From Rhizobium sp. SSA_523 (GTDB lineage Bacteria > Pseudomonadota > Alphaproteobacteria > Rhizobiales > Rhizobiaceae), in NCBI RefSeq assembly GCF_030435705.1, contig NZ_CP129381.1, positions 496,001 to 560,000 of the forward strand: DNA of 64,000 nt. The letters run 5' to 3'. The notes under the pieces are model-generated. The model saw only the letters and a list, made by a program, of their open reading frames with translations, had not been told where the DNA came from and ran no database searches. Position 1 is the first letter of the stretch, and each line of letters opens with the position of its first letter. Position numbers and translations under genes: made by a program. Positions 18,379 through 27,506 of the stretch are shown in pieces.

Positions 18379-21051
18379 ATGGCGGACGACGACCGCACTC
18401 ACACCGGCCGGCCGGATCCGGACGCCCTGCTTGCCCTGGCGAAACAGGATCGCCGGGGCAAGCTGACCGTTTTCCTGGGCATGGCTCCGGGAGTCGGCAA
18501 GACTTATGCTATGCTGTCGCGGGCGCGCCGGCTGCGGTCGGAGGGCGTGGATATCGTCGTCGGCCTGGTGGAAACCCATGGCCGGCAGGAGACGGCCGAA
18601 CTGATCGACCGGCTTGAGGTGCTGCCGCGCCGGCAAATTTCGCATCGCGGCGGGGCGCTGGCGGAGTTCGATCTCGATGCTGCCCTGCTGCGCCGGGCGC
18701 GCATCCTCATCGTCGATGAACTTGCCCATTCCAATCCGGAAGGCAGCCGTCATCCCAAGCGCTACCAGGATATCGAGGAATTGCTGGAAGCCGGCATCGA
18801 CGTCTGGACGGCGCTCAATATCCAGCACCTCGAAAGTCTCGGCGACCTCGTCGGCCAGATCACCGGCGTCACCGTTCGCGAACGGGTCCCGGATGTCGTG
18901 CTGAAGCGGGCGGATGAGGTTCTGCTCGTGGATCTGCCGCCGAGCGAGCTCATCGAGCGACTGAAGGAGGGAAAGGTCTATTTGGCCGACAATGCCGGCC
19001 GCGCCATGGATCGCTTCTTCCGTCTCGGCAATCTGACGGCCCTGCGGGATCTTGCGCTGCGCCGCGCCGCCGATCGTGTCGATGATCAGATGGTCGATTA
19101 CCTGAAGCAGAACGCCATCGAGGGGCCCTGGGCCACCGGGGAGCGTCTGATCGTCTGCGTCGGTTCTGATCCGCTGTCGGAAAAGGTCGTGCGGATCGCC
19201 GCACGGCTTGCCTCCGGCCTGAACGCGCCCTGGATCGTCGTTTCGATCGAAAGGGCGGATCAGGAGGTGGAAACGCCGGAGCGGCTGCAGGTGCTGGATT
19301 CGATCTTCCGGCTTGCAGAGCAGCTCGGGGCCGAAACCCGCCGGGTGATCGGTCATGATTTCGTCGACGAAATTCTGAAACTCGCGCGCCGGGAGCATGC
19401 CACGCAGATCGTGATCGGCGCGCGCCAGCGAGGCGTGCCGGCGCGGTTCTTCCAAAGGTCGCTGCCGGATGCGCTGGCCAGACGGGCATCCGGGCTTGGC
19501 ATTCATCTGGTGACCTCCGACACGCCGGAGATGCAGCGCCGACCGAGAAGAGCCCGCAGACTGGACGCGCCCGCGGCTTTGCGATCTACCCTGATCGCGC
19601 TCGGTCTGGTGATGCTGACAACCTTTGCGGGGCGGCTCTTCGAGACCATCATGCCCTTGCCGAACATCTCGCTGATCTTTCTTCTCGGCGTCCTCGGGGC
19701 GGCGGCACTCGATGGTTATGTCGGCGCGCTGCTTGCCGCCGCTTTCTCGACGCTTGCCTATAATTTCTTCTTTATCGATCCGCTCTACACCTTCACCATT
19801 GCCGCGCCGCACGAGGTCTTCGCCCTCTTCGTCTTCCTGGCCGTCGCCGTGGTGTCCGGAGGCTTCGCCTCACGGATCCGCCAGCAGGCGAGCGTGGCCG
19901 GCATGCGGGCCACGGCGCTCCAGTCGCTCTACGACTTTTCCCGCAAGCTCGCCGGTACGGCAAAGCGCGATGACGCGGTCTGGCTGGCTGTCTCGCAATT
20001 GCAGGTGAGCCTGAAGCGCTCCGTCGTCTTCCTCCTGCCGAGCGAGGGCGACCTGCAGATGGCCGCCGCCTGGCCGCCGGACACAGAGCTGGATGTGACC
20101 GACATGGCTGCGGCGCGATGGGCGCAGAGCCGGCGGGAGACTGCCGGTGCGGGCACAGGAACGTTGCCGAACAGCCGGTTTCAGTTTCGCCCGCTTCTGG
20201 GGCCGCATGACATTGTCGGCGTCTGCGGGATCGCCCACCTATCCCGCGACTTCGATCTCAACGAGGAGAGGGCGGTCGCCGCCGTTCTCGACCAGACGGC
20301 AATTGCGCTGGACCGCGCCCGGTTGGCCGACGAGACGCTCGCGCAAGCCGCCAAGCTCGAAGGCGAGCGCTATCGCGAGGCGCTTCTGTCGTCCATCTCC
20401 CATGATCTGCGCACGCCATTGGCAACGATCACCGGTGCGGCCACGAGCCTCAGCGCGCTCGGCGACCGCATGGATGCCGAAACTCGGCGGGATCTGCTGG
20501 CCTCGATCGAGGAGGAGAGCGGCCGTATGAGCCGCTTCGTAGCAAACCTCCTGGATATGACCCGCATCGAGGCCGGGACCCTGAAACCCAAGCAGGATTG
20601 GATCGATGTTTCGGATGTCGTTCAATCGGCGGTGGAGCGAATCCGCAAATATGTCCCGGACGGTCTCATCGAGACCGGCATTGCACCGGACCTGCCGCTC
20701 ATCCGCGGCGATAGCGTGCTGCTTGGCCAGGTGCTTTTCAACCTTCTCGACAATGCGGTCAAATATGCGGGGCACGATGCGATCAAGGTCTTTGCACGGC
20801 GCGATGGTGCGCAGGTCATCATCTCCGTCACCGATCTTGGCCGCGGCATTCCGCCGGAGGATCTGGACCGGATCTTTGAAAAATTCTATCGAAGAGGCAA
20901 GCCGGACGGCCGGGCACCCGGCACCGGTCTCGGTCTCTCGATTGCCCGCGGTTTTGTCGAGGCGATGGGGGGAACGATCCATGCCGAAAGCCCCGCCTTC
21001 AAGAAGAAGGGGACCCGCATCGTGCTGCGGTTTCCTGCCGCGGATGAATAA
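18379..21051 (+). CDS. kdpD: Sensor histidine kinase KdpD
   Basis: An 890-residue membrane sensor. In order: the N-terminal KdpD domain with Walker A GMAPGVGKT near residues 34-42, a universal-stress-protein-like domain around 250-365, four close membrane helices at about 395-500, a GAF-like region, then HisKA with phospho-acceptor His675 in SSISHDLRTP, and the ATPase motifs LLDNAVKYA, DLGRGIPPED and GTGLGLSIARG. It senses low potassium or turgor and phosphorylates KdpE. It follows kdpC by 8 bases, so pump and sensor are probably co-transcribed. Confidence 0.97.
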   Translation: MADDDRTHTGRPDPDALLALAKQDRRGKLTVFLGMAPGVGKTYAMLSRARRLRSEGVDIVVGLVETHGRQETAELIDRLEVLPRRQISHRGGALAEFDLDAALLRRARILIVDELAHSNPEGSRHPKRYQDIEELLEAGIDVWTALNIQHLESLGDLVGQITGVTVRERVPDVVLKRADEVLLVDLPPSELIERLKEGKVYLADNAGRAMDRFFRLGNLTALRDLALRRAADRVDDQMVDYLKQNAIEGPWATGERLIVCVGSDPLSEKVVRIAARLASGLNAPWIVVSIERADQEVETPERLQVLDSIFRLAEQLGAETRRVIGHDFVDEILKLARREHATQIVIGARQRGVPARFFQRSLPDALARRASGLGIHLVTSDTPEMQRRPRRARRLDAPAALRSTLIALGLVMLTTFAGRLFETIMPLPNISLIFLLGVLGAAALDGYVGALLAAAFSTLAYNFFFIDPLYTFTIAAPHEVFALFVFLAVAVVSGGFASRIRQQASVAGMRATALQSLYDFSRKLAGTAKRDDAVWLAVSQLQVSLKRSVVFLLPSEGDLQMAAAWPPDTELDVTDMAAARWAQSRRETAGAGTGTLPNSRFQFRPLLGPHDIVGVCGIAHLSRDFDLNEERAVAAVLDQTAIALDRARLADETLAQAAKLEGERYREALLSSISHDLRTPLATITGAATSLSALGDRMDAETRRDLLASIEEESGRMSRFVANLLDMTRIEAGTLKPKQDWIDVSDVVQSAVERIRKYVPDGLIETGIAPDLPLIRGDSVLLGQVLFNLLDNAVKYAGHDAIKVFARRDGAQVIISVTDLGRGIPPEDLDRIFEKFYRRGKPDGRAPGTGLGLSIARGFVEAMGGTIHAESPAFKKKGTRIVLRFPAADE

Positions 21052-21063
21052 CAAGGGATAGTC

Positions 21064-21759
21064 GTGGCGATGAGCCTGCCCCGCATTCTGGTCGTCGACG
21101 ACGAGCCGCAAATCCAGCGCTTCCTCAAACCCGCCCTGTCGGCTGCCGGCTATGAGGTGATCGAGGCCGGCACGGGCGGCGAGGCCTTGAAGGCCGTGGC
21201 AACCAGATCCCCGGATCTGGTCATCCTGGATCTCGGCCTGCCGGACATGGACGGCAAGGATGTCATTGCCAGCTTGCGCGGCTGGAGCAATGTGCCGATC
21301 ATCATATTGTCGGCGCGGGACCGCGAATCCGAGAAGGTCGATGCGCTGGATCTCGGCGCCGACGATTACATCGAAAAGCCTTTCGGCATCGGTGAACTCA
21401 CCGCGCGCATCCGCACGGCCCTGCGTCACGGCAATCGGCAGGATGCGATCCCCACCATCGTGGAGGCGGATGGTCTCACCATCGATCCCCTGCGGCGACG
21501 CGTGTCTCGGGCGGGCGGGCTCGTCCATCTCACGCCCAAGGAATATGATCTGCTATTGCTTCTGGCGCGGCATGCGGGTCGCGTCGTCACGCACAAGATG
21601 CTCCTGACCTCGGTCTGGGGACCGGCGCATGGCGACGACCTGCATTATCTGCGCGTCTTCATCGGGCAATTGCGACAGAAGATCGAGCGCAACCCGACCG
21701 AGCCTGCCATTGTCCGAACGGAACCGGGGGTCGGCTATCGCCTGATCAGCGACCAGTAG
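21064..21759 (+). CDS. kdpE: Response regulator KdpE
   Basis: An OmpR/PhoB-type regulator of 231 residues. The receiver has the acidic pair VVDDEPQ near residue 10, phospho-acceptor Asp56 in VILDLGLPD and K107-type lysine in YIEKPFG; a winged-helix DNA-binding domain follows (HLTPKEYDLLLLLARHAG). A GTG start at 21064 is preceded by AAGGGA; the ATG at 21070 is an alternative. It activates kdp transcription when phosphorylated by KdpD. Last gene of the operon. Confidence 0.95.
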   Translation: MAMSLPRILVVDDEPQIQRFLKPALSAAGYEVIEAGTGGEALKAVATRSPDLVILDLGLPDMDGKDVIASLRGWSNVPIIILSARDRESEKVDALDLGADDYIEKPFGIGELTARIRTALRHGNRQDAIPTIVEADGLTIDPLRRRVSRAGGLVHLTPKEYDLLLLLARHAGRVVTHKMLLTSVWGPAHGDDLHYLRVFIGQLRQKIERNPTEPAIVRTEPGVGYRLISDQ

Positions 21760-21803
21760 GACCAAGCGCGGCGGATACGCTATCTGGCCGAGCCTTTCCA
21801 GGC

Positions 21804-22799
21804 TCAGCCGGCTCGGATGGACGAGCGCCAGATCAGTTCGGCCCGAAGCTGGATGCGCTCCTCGCCTTCCTCCGCCTGCGATAGCCAGCCAACCGCCTGT
21901 CGGGCAATCTCCTCCACAGGCTGGGCGAAGGTCGTCAGATCATAGGAGGTCCAGGAGGCCTGTTCGATATCGTCGAACCCGGCCACGCAAAGCTGCTCGG
22001 GAATGCCGACGGCGAACTGCTGGCGGGCGGCATCCATGAAGCCGCAGGCGATCAAATCAGTGGCGCAGAAGACGCCGTCCGGTCGCTCCGGCAGCGTCAG
22101 CAGCCTTTGCGCGAGCACGCGGCCGGATTCATAGCCCGTATGGCCAAATCGTGCGACGGTCACTTCCATCCCCATGCTGCGCGCGGCGGCGACGAAGCCG
22201 ATTTCCCGCGCCACAAGGCTCGGCGTACCGGCCTGTGAATTGGCGAAGCCAAGCCTTCGGCAGCCGGCGCGGACAAAGGCCGTGACGATCCGCTGGGCGG
22301 CTTCGGCATCATTGAGGTTGATCCGCAGAGGGCCGGCCTGATCGTCGTCCCGATTGATGAGGACGAGCCTTTGCCCACTCTTGAGGCAGAGCTGGGTGAT
22401 CCGTTTGTCGGGCAGGCCGGACAGAATGATGGACGCATCGGCCCGGTAGCGGATCGCCTGGCGCAGGGCCAGATCCACGCTTCCGTCTGAGCGATCCGTA
22501 TTGATCAGCATGGCGATCTTGCCGGACAGCTGGAGTTGCTGAGTGATTGCCCGGATCAGGGCAGAGCGGTAGGGCGTGCCCATTTCCGAGACGATGAGGC
22601 ACACAATGCCGCTCTCATTGCGCATCAGGCCGCGCGCCAACTGGTTGACGTGATAGCCGAGCGCTTCTGCAGCCTCGAGCACCTTGCGCCGCGTCTCCGC
22701 CGAAACGCTGGCGCCTGGCGTGAAGGTTCGCGACACCGCTGAGCGGGACACGCCCGCACGCTCGGCGACCTCCTGTGCGCTAACGAAGACCCTGCTCAT
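21804..22799 (-). CDS. LacI-family transcriptional regulator
   Basis: A 331-residue repressor. The LacI helix-turn-helix (VSAQEVAERAGVSRSAVSRT, then GYHVNQLARGL) occupies residues 6-60 and a periplasmic-binding-protein-like sensor domain follows. I chose the ATG at 22799; an upstream in-frame ATG at 22850 would add 17 residues without an obvious ribosome binding site. It is divergent from the importer operon at 22997, and the two TTGCA-N6-TGCAA sites between them are its likely operators. The effector is presumably the imported ligand or its dephosphorylated product. Confidence 0.9.
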   Translation of the reverse strand: MSRVFVSAQEVAERAGVSRSAVSRTFTPGASVSAETRRKVLEAAEALGYHVNQLARGLMRNESGIVCLIVSEMGTPYRSALIRAITQQLQLSGKIAMLINTDRSDGSVDLALRQAIRYRADASIILSGLPDKRITQLCLKSGQRLVLINRDDDQAGPLRINLNDAEAAQRIVTAFVRAGCRRLGFANSQAGTPSLVAREIGFVAAARSMGMEVTVARFGHTGYESGRVLAQRLLTLPERPDGVFCATDLIACGFMDAARQQFAVGIPEQLCVAGFDDIEQASWTSYDLTTFAQPVEEIARQAVGWLSQAEEGEERIQLRAELIWRSSIRAG

Positions 22800-22843
22800 G
22801 TTCTTACCGACGGTTGTTTCCTGGGCGACATCTGTCGCACAGA

Positions 22844-22861
22844 CTTGCAATCTTGTGCAAG
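22844..22861. promoter_or_regulatory. Probable LacI-family operator, regulator-proximal
   Basis: CTTGCAATCTTGTGCAAG is an inverted repeat with perfect 6-base arms around a 6-base centre, 44 bases upstream of the lacI-type start. It shares the TTGCA-N6-TGCAA pattern with the site at 22931-22948. The centres are 87 bases apart, suitable for looping or autoregulation. Confidence 0.65.
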
Positions 22862-22930
22862 CGCGAGCTGATCAAGAACGCGACCGGTCTCAGCTTTTCG
22901 ATTGACAGCCGAGTTTCTCTCATGCGACCG

Positions 22931-22948
22931 TTTGCACACGCTTGCAAA
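22931..22948. promoter_or_regulatory. Probable LacI-family operator, importer-proximal
   Basis: TTTGCACACGCTTGCAAA has perfect 6-base arms and the central CG step common in LacI-family operators. It lies 48 bases before the binding-protein start and downstream of a -35-like TTGACA at 22902-22907, so binding would block the importer promoter. Confidence 0.72.
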
Positions 22949-22996
22949 AGGCGACGGCAGGAGGATGCCGGAAGATCGTATCTGGGAGGAGAACTC

Positions 22997-24025
22997 ATGA
23001 ACACGTCGAAATGGATGATTGGCGGGCTTGCCGTCGGCATGTCGCTCGTCGCCTATACGGCCAAGGCCGCAGGCGACCTCAACCTGATCTGCTCGGCAGA
23101 TGTCGTCATCTGCGAGCAGATGAAGAACGGCTTCGAAAAGGAGCACGACATCAAGGTCAACATGGTGCGTCTGTCCTCTGGCGAGACCTATGCCAAGATC
23201 CGCGCCGAGGCCCGCAATCCGAAGACGGATCTCTGGTGGGCCGGCACCGGCGATCCGCATCTCCAGGCCGCATCGGAAAACCTGACGCAGGAATACAAAT
23301 CGCCGATGCTGGCGGAGCTCAACGACTGGGCTGTCCGCCAGGCGGAGAGCTCGCAATACCGCACCGTCGGGGTGTATGCCGGTGCACTCGGCTGGGGCTA
23401 CAATAACGATCTCTTCAAGCAGAAGAAGCTGAAGGAGCCGAAATGCTGGGCCGATCTTCTGGATGCCTCGCTGAAGGGCGAGATCCAGATTGCCAATCCC
23501 AATTCCTCCGGCACGGCCTATACCGCGCTTGCGACGCTGGTGCAGATCATGGGGGAAGATAAGGCTTTCGACTATCTGAAGCAGCTCAACGGCAATATTT
23601 CGCAATATACGAAATCCGGTTCGGCTCCGGTGAAGGCGGCAGCGCGCGGCGAGACGGCGCTGGGCATCGTCTTCATGCATGATGCGGTTGCCCAGAAGGC
23701 GGAAGGCTTTCCCGTCACGGTCGGCGCTCCCTGCGAAGGAACGGGCTATGAGATCGGCTCCATGTCGATCGTGAAAGGTGCCAAGAACCTGGAGAATGCC
23801 AAGATCTGGTATGACTGGGCGCTGAAGGCCGAGGTCCAGTCGCGCATGAAGGATGCGAAATCCTTCCAGCTGCCCTCCAACAAGAATGCGGAAATTCCCA
23901 AGGAATCGCCGCGCTTCGAGGACATCAAGATGATCGACTACGACTTCAAGACCTATGGCGACCCGGACAAGCGCAAGGCGCTTCTGGAGCGGTGGGATCG
24001 AGAAGTGGGTGCTGTCGCCAACTGA
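22997..24025 (+). CDS. AfuA/FbpA-family periplasmic binding protein
   Basis: A 342-residue periplasmic solute-binding protein. A Sec signal peptide ends near residue 24 (AYTAKA). GDLNLICSADVVICEQMKNGF is the N-lobe start, and YNNDLFKQKKLKEPKCWADLLD and GSAPVKAAARGETALGI are typical of the Fe3+-type/AfuA class. The ATG at 22997 has a strong GGGAGGAG ribosome binding site. Family members bind ferric iron, putrescine-like compounds or, for Actinobacillus AfuA, hexose phosphates. LacI control and a downstream phosphatase-family gene favour a phosphorylated sugar or polyol here. Confidence 0.85.
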   Translation: MNTSKWMIGGLAVGMSLVAYTAKAAGDLNLICSADVVICEQMKNGFEKEHDIKVNMVRLSSGETYAKIRAEARNPKTDLWWAGTGDPHLQAASENLTQEYKSPMLAELNDWAVRQAESSQYRTVGVYAGALGWGYNNDLFKQKKLKEPKCWADLLDASLKGEIQIANPNSSGTAYTALATLVQIMGEDKAFDYLKQLNGNISQYTKSGSAPVKAAARGETALGIVFMHDAVAQKAEGFPVTVGAPCEGTGYEIGSMSIVKGAKNLENAKIWYDWALKAEVQSRMKDAKSFQLPSNKNAEIPKESPRFEDIKMIDYDFKTYGDPDKRKALLERWDREVGAVAN

Positions 24026-24046
24026 CCTTTCGGGTCGGGTTTCGAG

Positions 24047-24076
24047 ACGGGCAGGGTGCGCCTGCGCCGTGCCCGT
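24047..24076 (+). repeat. Intercistronic hairpin after the binding-protein gene
   Basis: ACGGGCA (24047-24053) and TGCCCGT (24070-24076) form a perfect 7-base stem around a GC-rich loop. No T-run follows. A hairpin just after the binding-protein gene of an ABC operon usually protects that mRNA segment and raises the binding protein over the permease. Confidence 0.55.
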
Positions 24077-24191
24077 ACCTGAACGATGAGATGCCGGCCT
24101 TGTGGTGCCCGACTGAACAGTCGGACCGCAGGTCTGCAACAGGTCGCGTCGCCGGCGCGGCCTCTCCCACACGGATCGATCGGATTTGGAC

Positions 24192-26426
24192 ATGGACAAC
24201 AGCAGACGACGGCTGTCGATCGTGCTTGCGCTCGGCCTGGCTGGCTTTCTCATTCTGCCATGGTATCGCATCGAAGGGGGTTTCTTTTCCTTCGGCTGGC
24301 TATCGGGCTTTCCCTTCGAAGCGTCGAGCGCGCCGGCGATCCTGCAGATTTTCGCCGAAGGCAGGATCTGGCTTGCGGTGATCGGCTTGCTGATGCTGGC
24401 CGCGATCGGCGTACGGCAGATGGAGGATGCCCATGCCCGCGGCGGCTGGCTGCGCAGCATCGGCGTGGCGGGCCTTGCCTTTCTTGTCCTGCAGGGTCTG
24501 GCGATCGGCTTTTCCGGTTGGACCTGGTCGATCAGCGAGACGATCTTCGGCGCCCTGTCGGACGGTCAGCCATCCATGGGGGCGGGTGCGGTCGTCAGCG
24601 GCTTCACCTTCGTCCTCCTCTTCGCTTTCGGTCTGGCCGATCGCGGCGTCATGCGCGGCGATGCCTTCGTCGTCGCCTCGATCTCTCTGCTGGTGTTCCT
24701 CGTCGCCATTTTCGTTTTCTATCCGATCGGCAGCATGTTCGTCGGGGCATTTCAGGATTTCGACGGCTCGTTCCGCGCCGACGGCTTCCTGCGCAATATC
24801 GTCGATCCTTCGATCTGGAGCCTCGATTGCGTCATTGGCGGCCCGCGTTGCGGGGTCGCATGGCGCACTCTGTTCCTCGCCATCATGACGGCAACGGGCT
24901 CAACCCTCATGGGCCTTGCCTTTGCCCTCGTTGCCACGCGCACGCGGTTTCGCTTCAAGAAGAGCTTGCGGCTGCTGACGGTGCTGCCGATCATCACGCC
25001 GCCCTTTGTCGTGGGCCTGGCGCTGATCCTGCTGTTCGGCCGCTCGGGTGTCGTCACCCAGACACTGGCTGATCTCTTCGGTGTCGAGCCCGGGCGCTGG
25101 CTCTATGGTCTGACCGGGATCTGGATCGCGCAGGTGCTGTCCTTCACGCCGATCTCCTTCCTCGTGCTGATCGGTGTGGTGGAAGGGGTGAGCCCCTCCA
25201 TGGAGGAGGCCTCGCAGACCCTGCGCGCCGACCGCTGGCGGACCTTCTGGCATGTTTCGCTGCCCTTGATGAAGCCGGGTCTCGCCAATGCCTTTCTGAT
25301 CGGTTTCATCGAGAGCATGGCGGATTTCGGCAATCCCATGGTCCTCGGCGGCAGTCATGGCGTGCTGTCAACAGACATATTCTTTGCTGTGGTGGGCTCG
25401 CAGAACGATCCGAGCCGTGCGGCCGTCCTCGCCATGATCCTGCTGGTCTTCACGCTCTCGGCCTTCCTGGCGCAGAGGCTCTGGCTCTCGGGCAAGAATT
25501 TCGCGACCGTCACCGGCAAGGGCGATAGCGGCCAGCATGCGGCCCTGCCGCGTTCCGTTTCGGTGGCCGTGCACGCTCTGGTCATTCCTTGGATGATCCT
25601 CACCGTTGTCGTCTATTGCATGATCCTGTTCGGCGGCTTCGTCAAAACCTGGGGTCTCGACCATTCCTTCACCGTGGAGCACTATTTCAAGGCCTTCTCC
25701 ATCCGGTTCGGCGAAAGCGGCATAGCCTGGACGGGGGTCGCCTGGAACTCCTTCTGGACGACGATGGAGATCGCGCTGATATCGGCTCCGCTGACCGCTG
25801 CCGTGGGCCTGCTGACGGCATATCTGATCGTGCGTCAGAGATTTGCGGGCCGCGAACTTTTCGAATTCGCCCTCATGATGAGCTTCGCCATTCCGGGAAC
25901 GGTCATCGGCATCAGCTACATCATGGCCTTCAATCTTCCGCCGCTGGAGATGACCGGCACTGCCGTCATCCTCGTCGCCTGCTTCGTCTTCCGCAACATG
26001 CCGGTGGGCGTGCGCGGCGGCGTTGCAGCCATGAGCCAGCTCGACAAGAGCCTGGACGAGGCCTCTCTGACGCTGAGGGCAGACAGTTTCCGCACCATTC
26101 GCAAGGTCATCCTGCCTTTGCTTCGGCCGGCGATCACTGCGGCACTGGTCTATTCCTTCGTGCGGGCCATTACCTCGATCAGCGCCGTCATCTTCCTGGT
26201 CAGCGCCCAATATAACATGGCCACATCCTACATTGTCGGCCTGGTCGAAAACGGCGAATACGGGGTGGCGATCGCCTACTCCTCGACATTGATCGTCGTC
26301 ATGGTCGTCATCATCCTCGGCTTCCAGCTTCTGGTGGGAGAACGGCGACTGAGACGGGAGAACCGCGTCGCAATGGCAGGAGCGCGACCGGTCGCGTCCC
26401 CGCTTGCCAAGGAGAAAACAGCATGA
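24192..26426 (+). CDS. Fused ABC transporter permease (AfuB/FbpB type)
   Basis: A 744-residue permease with two transport modules in one chain. EAA loops are visible at MEEASQTLRADRWRTFWHVSLPL near residue 337 and LDEASLTLRADSFRTIRKVILPL near 622. An extra N-terminal region of roughly 200 residues with five or six hydrophobic segments precedes the first module, as in long AfuB proteins. The ATG at 24192 is preferred; a TTG at 24186 is possible, and no strong ribosome binding site is seen. It forms the full membrane channel by itself. Confidence 0.88.
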   Translation: MDNSRRRLSIVLALGLAGFLILPWYRIEGGFFSFGWLSGFPFEASSAPAILQIFAEGRIWLAVIGLLMLAAIGVRQMEDAHARGGWLRSIGVAGLAFLVLQGLAIGFSGWTWSISETIFGALSDGQPSMGAGAVVSGFTFVLLFAFGLADRGVMRGDAFVVASISLLVFLVAIFVFYPIGSMFVGAFQDFDGSFRADGFLRNIVDPSIWSLDCVIGGPRCGVAWRTLFLAIMTATGSTLMGLAFALVATRTRFRFKKSLRLLTVLPIITPPFVVGLALILLFGRSGVVTQTLADLFGVEPGRWLYGLTGIWIAQVLSFTPISFLVLIGVVEGVSPSMEEASQTLRADRWRTFWHVSLPLMKPGLANAFLIGFIESMADFGNPMVLGGSHGVLSTDIFFAVVGSQNDPSRAAVLAMILLVFTLSAFLAQRLWLSGKNFATVTGKGDSGQHAALPRSVSVAVHALVIPWMILTVVVYCMILFGGFVKTWGLDHSFTVEHYFKAFSIRFGESGIAWTGVAWNSFWTTMEIALISAPLTAAVGLLTAYLIVRQRFAGRELFEFALMMSFAIPGTVIGISYIMAFNLPPLEMTGTAVILVACFVFRNMPVGVRGGVAAMSQLDKSLDEASLTLRADSFRTIRKVILPLLRPAITAALVYSFVRAITSISAVIFLVSAQYNMATSYIVGLVENGEYGVAIAYSSTLIVVMVVIILGFQLLVGERRLRRENRVAMAGARPVASPLAKEKTA

Positions 26427-27484
26427 AGACCATAAGAGCCGGCTCGGTCGTCTTTCAGAATGTCCGCAAGATATTTGGCAGCTTCACAGCGATCCCCGAT
26501 CTGTCGCTGACGATTGAACCGGGGGAACTGGTCACGCTGCTGGGCCCATCCGGCTGCGGCAAGACGACGACCCTGCGGATGCTGGCGGGCCTGGAGCATC
26601 CGACCAGCGGGCGCATCCTGATCGGCGGCAAGGATGTCACCATGCTGCCCGCCAACGAGCGCGACGTATCCATGGTCTTCCAGTCCTATGCGCTGTTTCC
26701 GCATATGAACGCCCTCGATAATGTCGCCTACGGGCTCCAGTCCTCGGGCATGAAGAAGGCCGAGGCGAGGGAAAGGGCGGAAGAGGGACTGGCTCTCGTG
26801 GGGCTTGCCGGTTTCGGGCAGCGGCTTCCTGCCGAACTGTCGGGCGGCCAGCAGCAGCGTGTGGCGGTGGCAAGGGCGCTCGCGCTCGAACCGCAGGTCC
26901 TGCTGCTCGATGAGCCTCTGTCGAATCTCGATGCGCGGCTGCGGCGGCGGGTGCGCACGGAAATCCGGGACCTGCAGCAAAGGCTGGGCTTCACCGCGGT
27001 CTATGTGACGCATGACCAGGATGAGGCGCTTGCCGTTTCCGACAGGGTGGTGATCATGAAGGATGGCGAGATCGCCCAGGCCGGATCCCCCCGCACTCTC
27101 TACGAGTCTCCGGCATCGGCCTTTATTGCCGATTTCATGGGCGAGGCGAATGTCATCGACTGCGAGATCGTCTCGACGCAGGCGGATATGGCCACTATTC
27201 GCATCGGCGGGCTGGAACAGCAGGTTCTCTCCAGAGGCTCCGTGCCCGGACCCGGTCGGCTTGCGGTCAGGCCGAACGCCATCGTTCTGGAGCCGGCCAG
27301 CGAGGCGGCCCTTCTCGGGACCATCCTGCATTCCGCCTATCTCGGCGACCATATCGAATACGAGGTCGAGACGGCGAGCGGCACTTTCTTCGTCGTCGAT
27401 CCTGCAGTAGACCGCTCCCTGGCGACATCGACCCAGGTGGCGATCGGCTTCAGGGACCGAGGCATCGCCCTGATTTCCCCCTGA
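26423..27484 (+). CDS. ABC transporter ATPase (AfuC/PotA type)
   Basis: A 353-residue ATPase with Walker A GPSGCGKTT near residue 39, signature [15 protein letters not shown] near 137, Walker [13 protein letters not shown] near 159, switch YVTHDQDEA near 194 and a C-terminal TOBE domain. The ATG at 26423 overlaps the permease stop by four bases. It drives the AfuA/AfuB-like importer encoded immediately upstream. Confidence 0.92.
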   Translation: MKTIRAGSVVFQNVRKIFGSFTAIPDLSLTIEPGELVTLLGPSGCGKTTTLRMLAGLEHPTSGRILIGGKDVTMLPANERDVSMVFQSYALFPHMNALDNVAYGLQSSGMKKAEARERAEEGLALVGLAGFGQRLPAELSGGQQQRVAVARALALEPQVLLLDEPLSNLDARLRRRVRTEIRDLQQRLGFTAVYVTHDQDEALAVSDRVVIMKDGEIAQAGSPRTLYESPASAFIADFMGEANVIDCEIVSTQADMATIRIGGLEQQVLSRGSVPGPGRLAVRPNAIVLEPASEAALLGTILHSAYLGDHIEYEVETASGTFFVVDPAVDRSLATSTQVAIGFRDRGIALISP

Positions 27485-27506
27485 CCAACCGAGGTTCAAC
27501 GCATTC

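Noticed and set aside
22997..27484. Calling the AfuABC-like system a ferric iron importer
   Set aside because: It is controlled by a LacI-type regulator, has no Fur-like site that I can see, and ends in a phosphatase-family gene.
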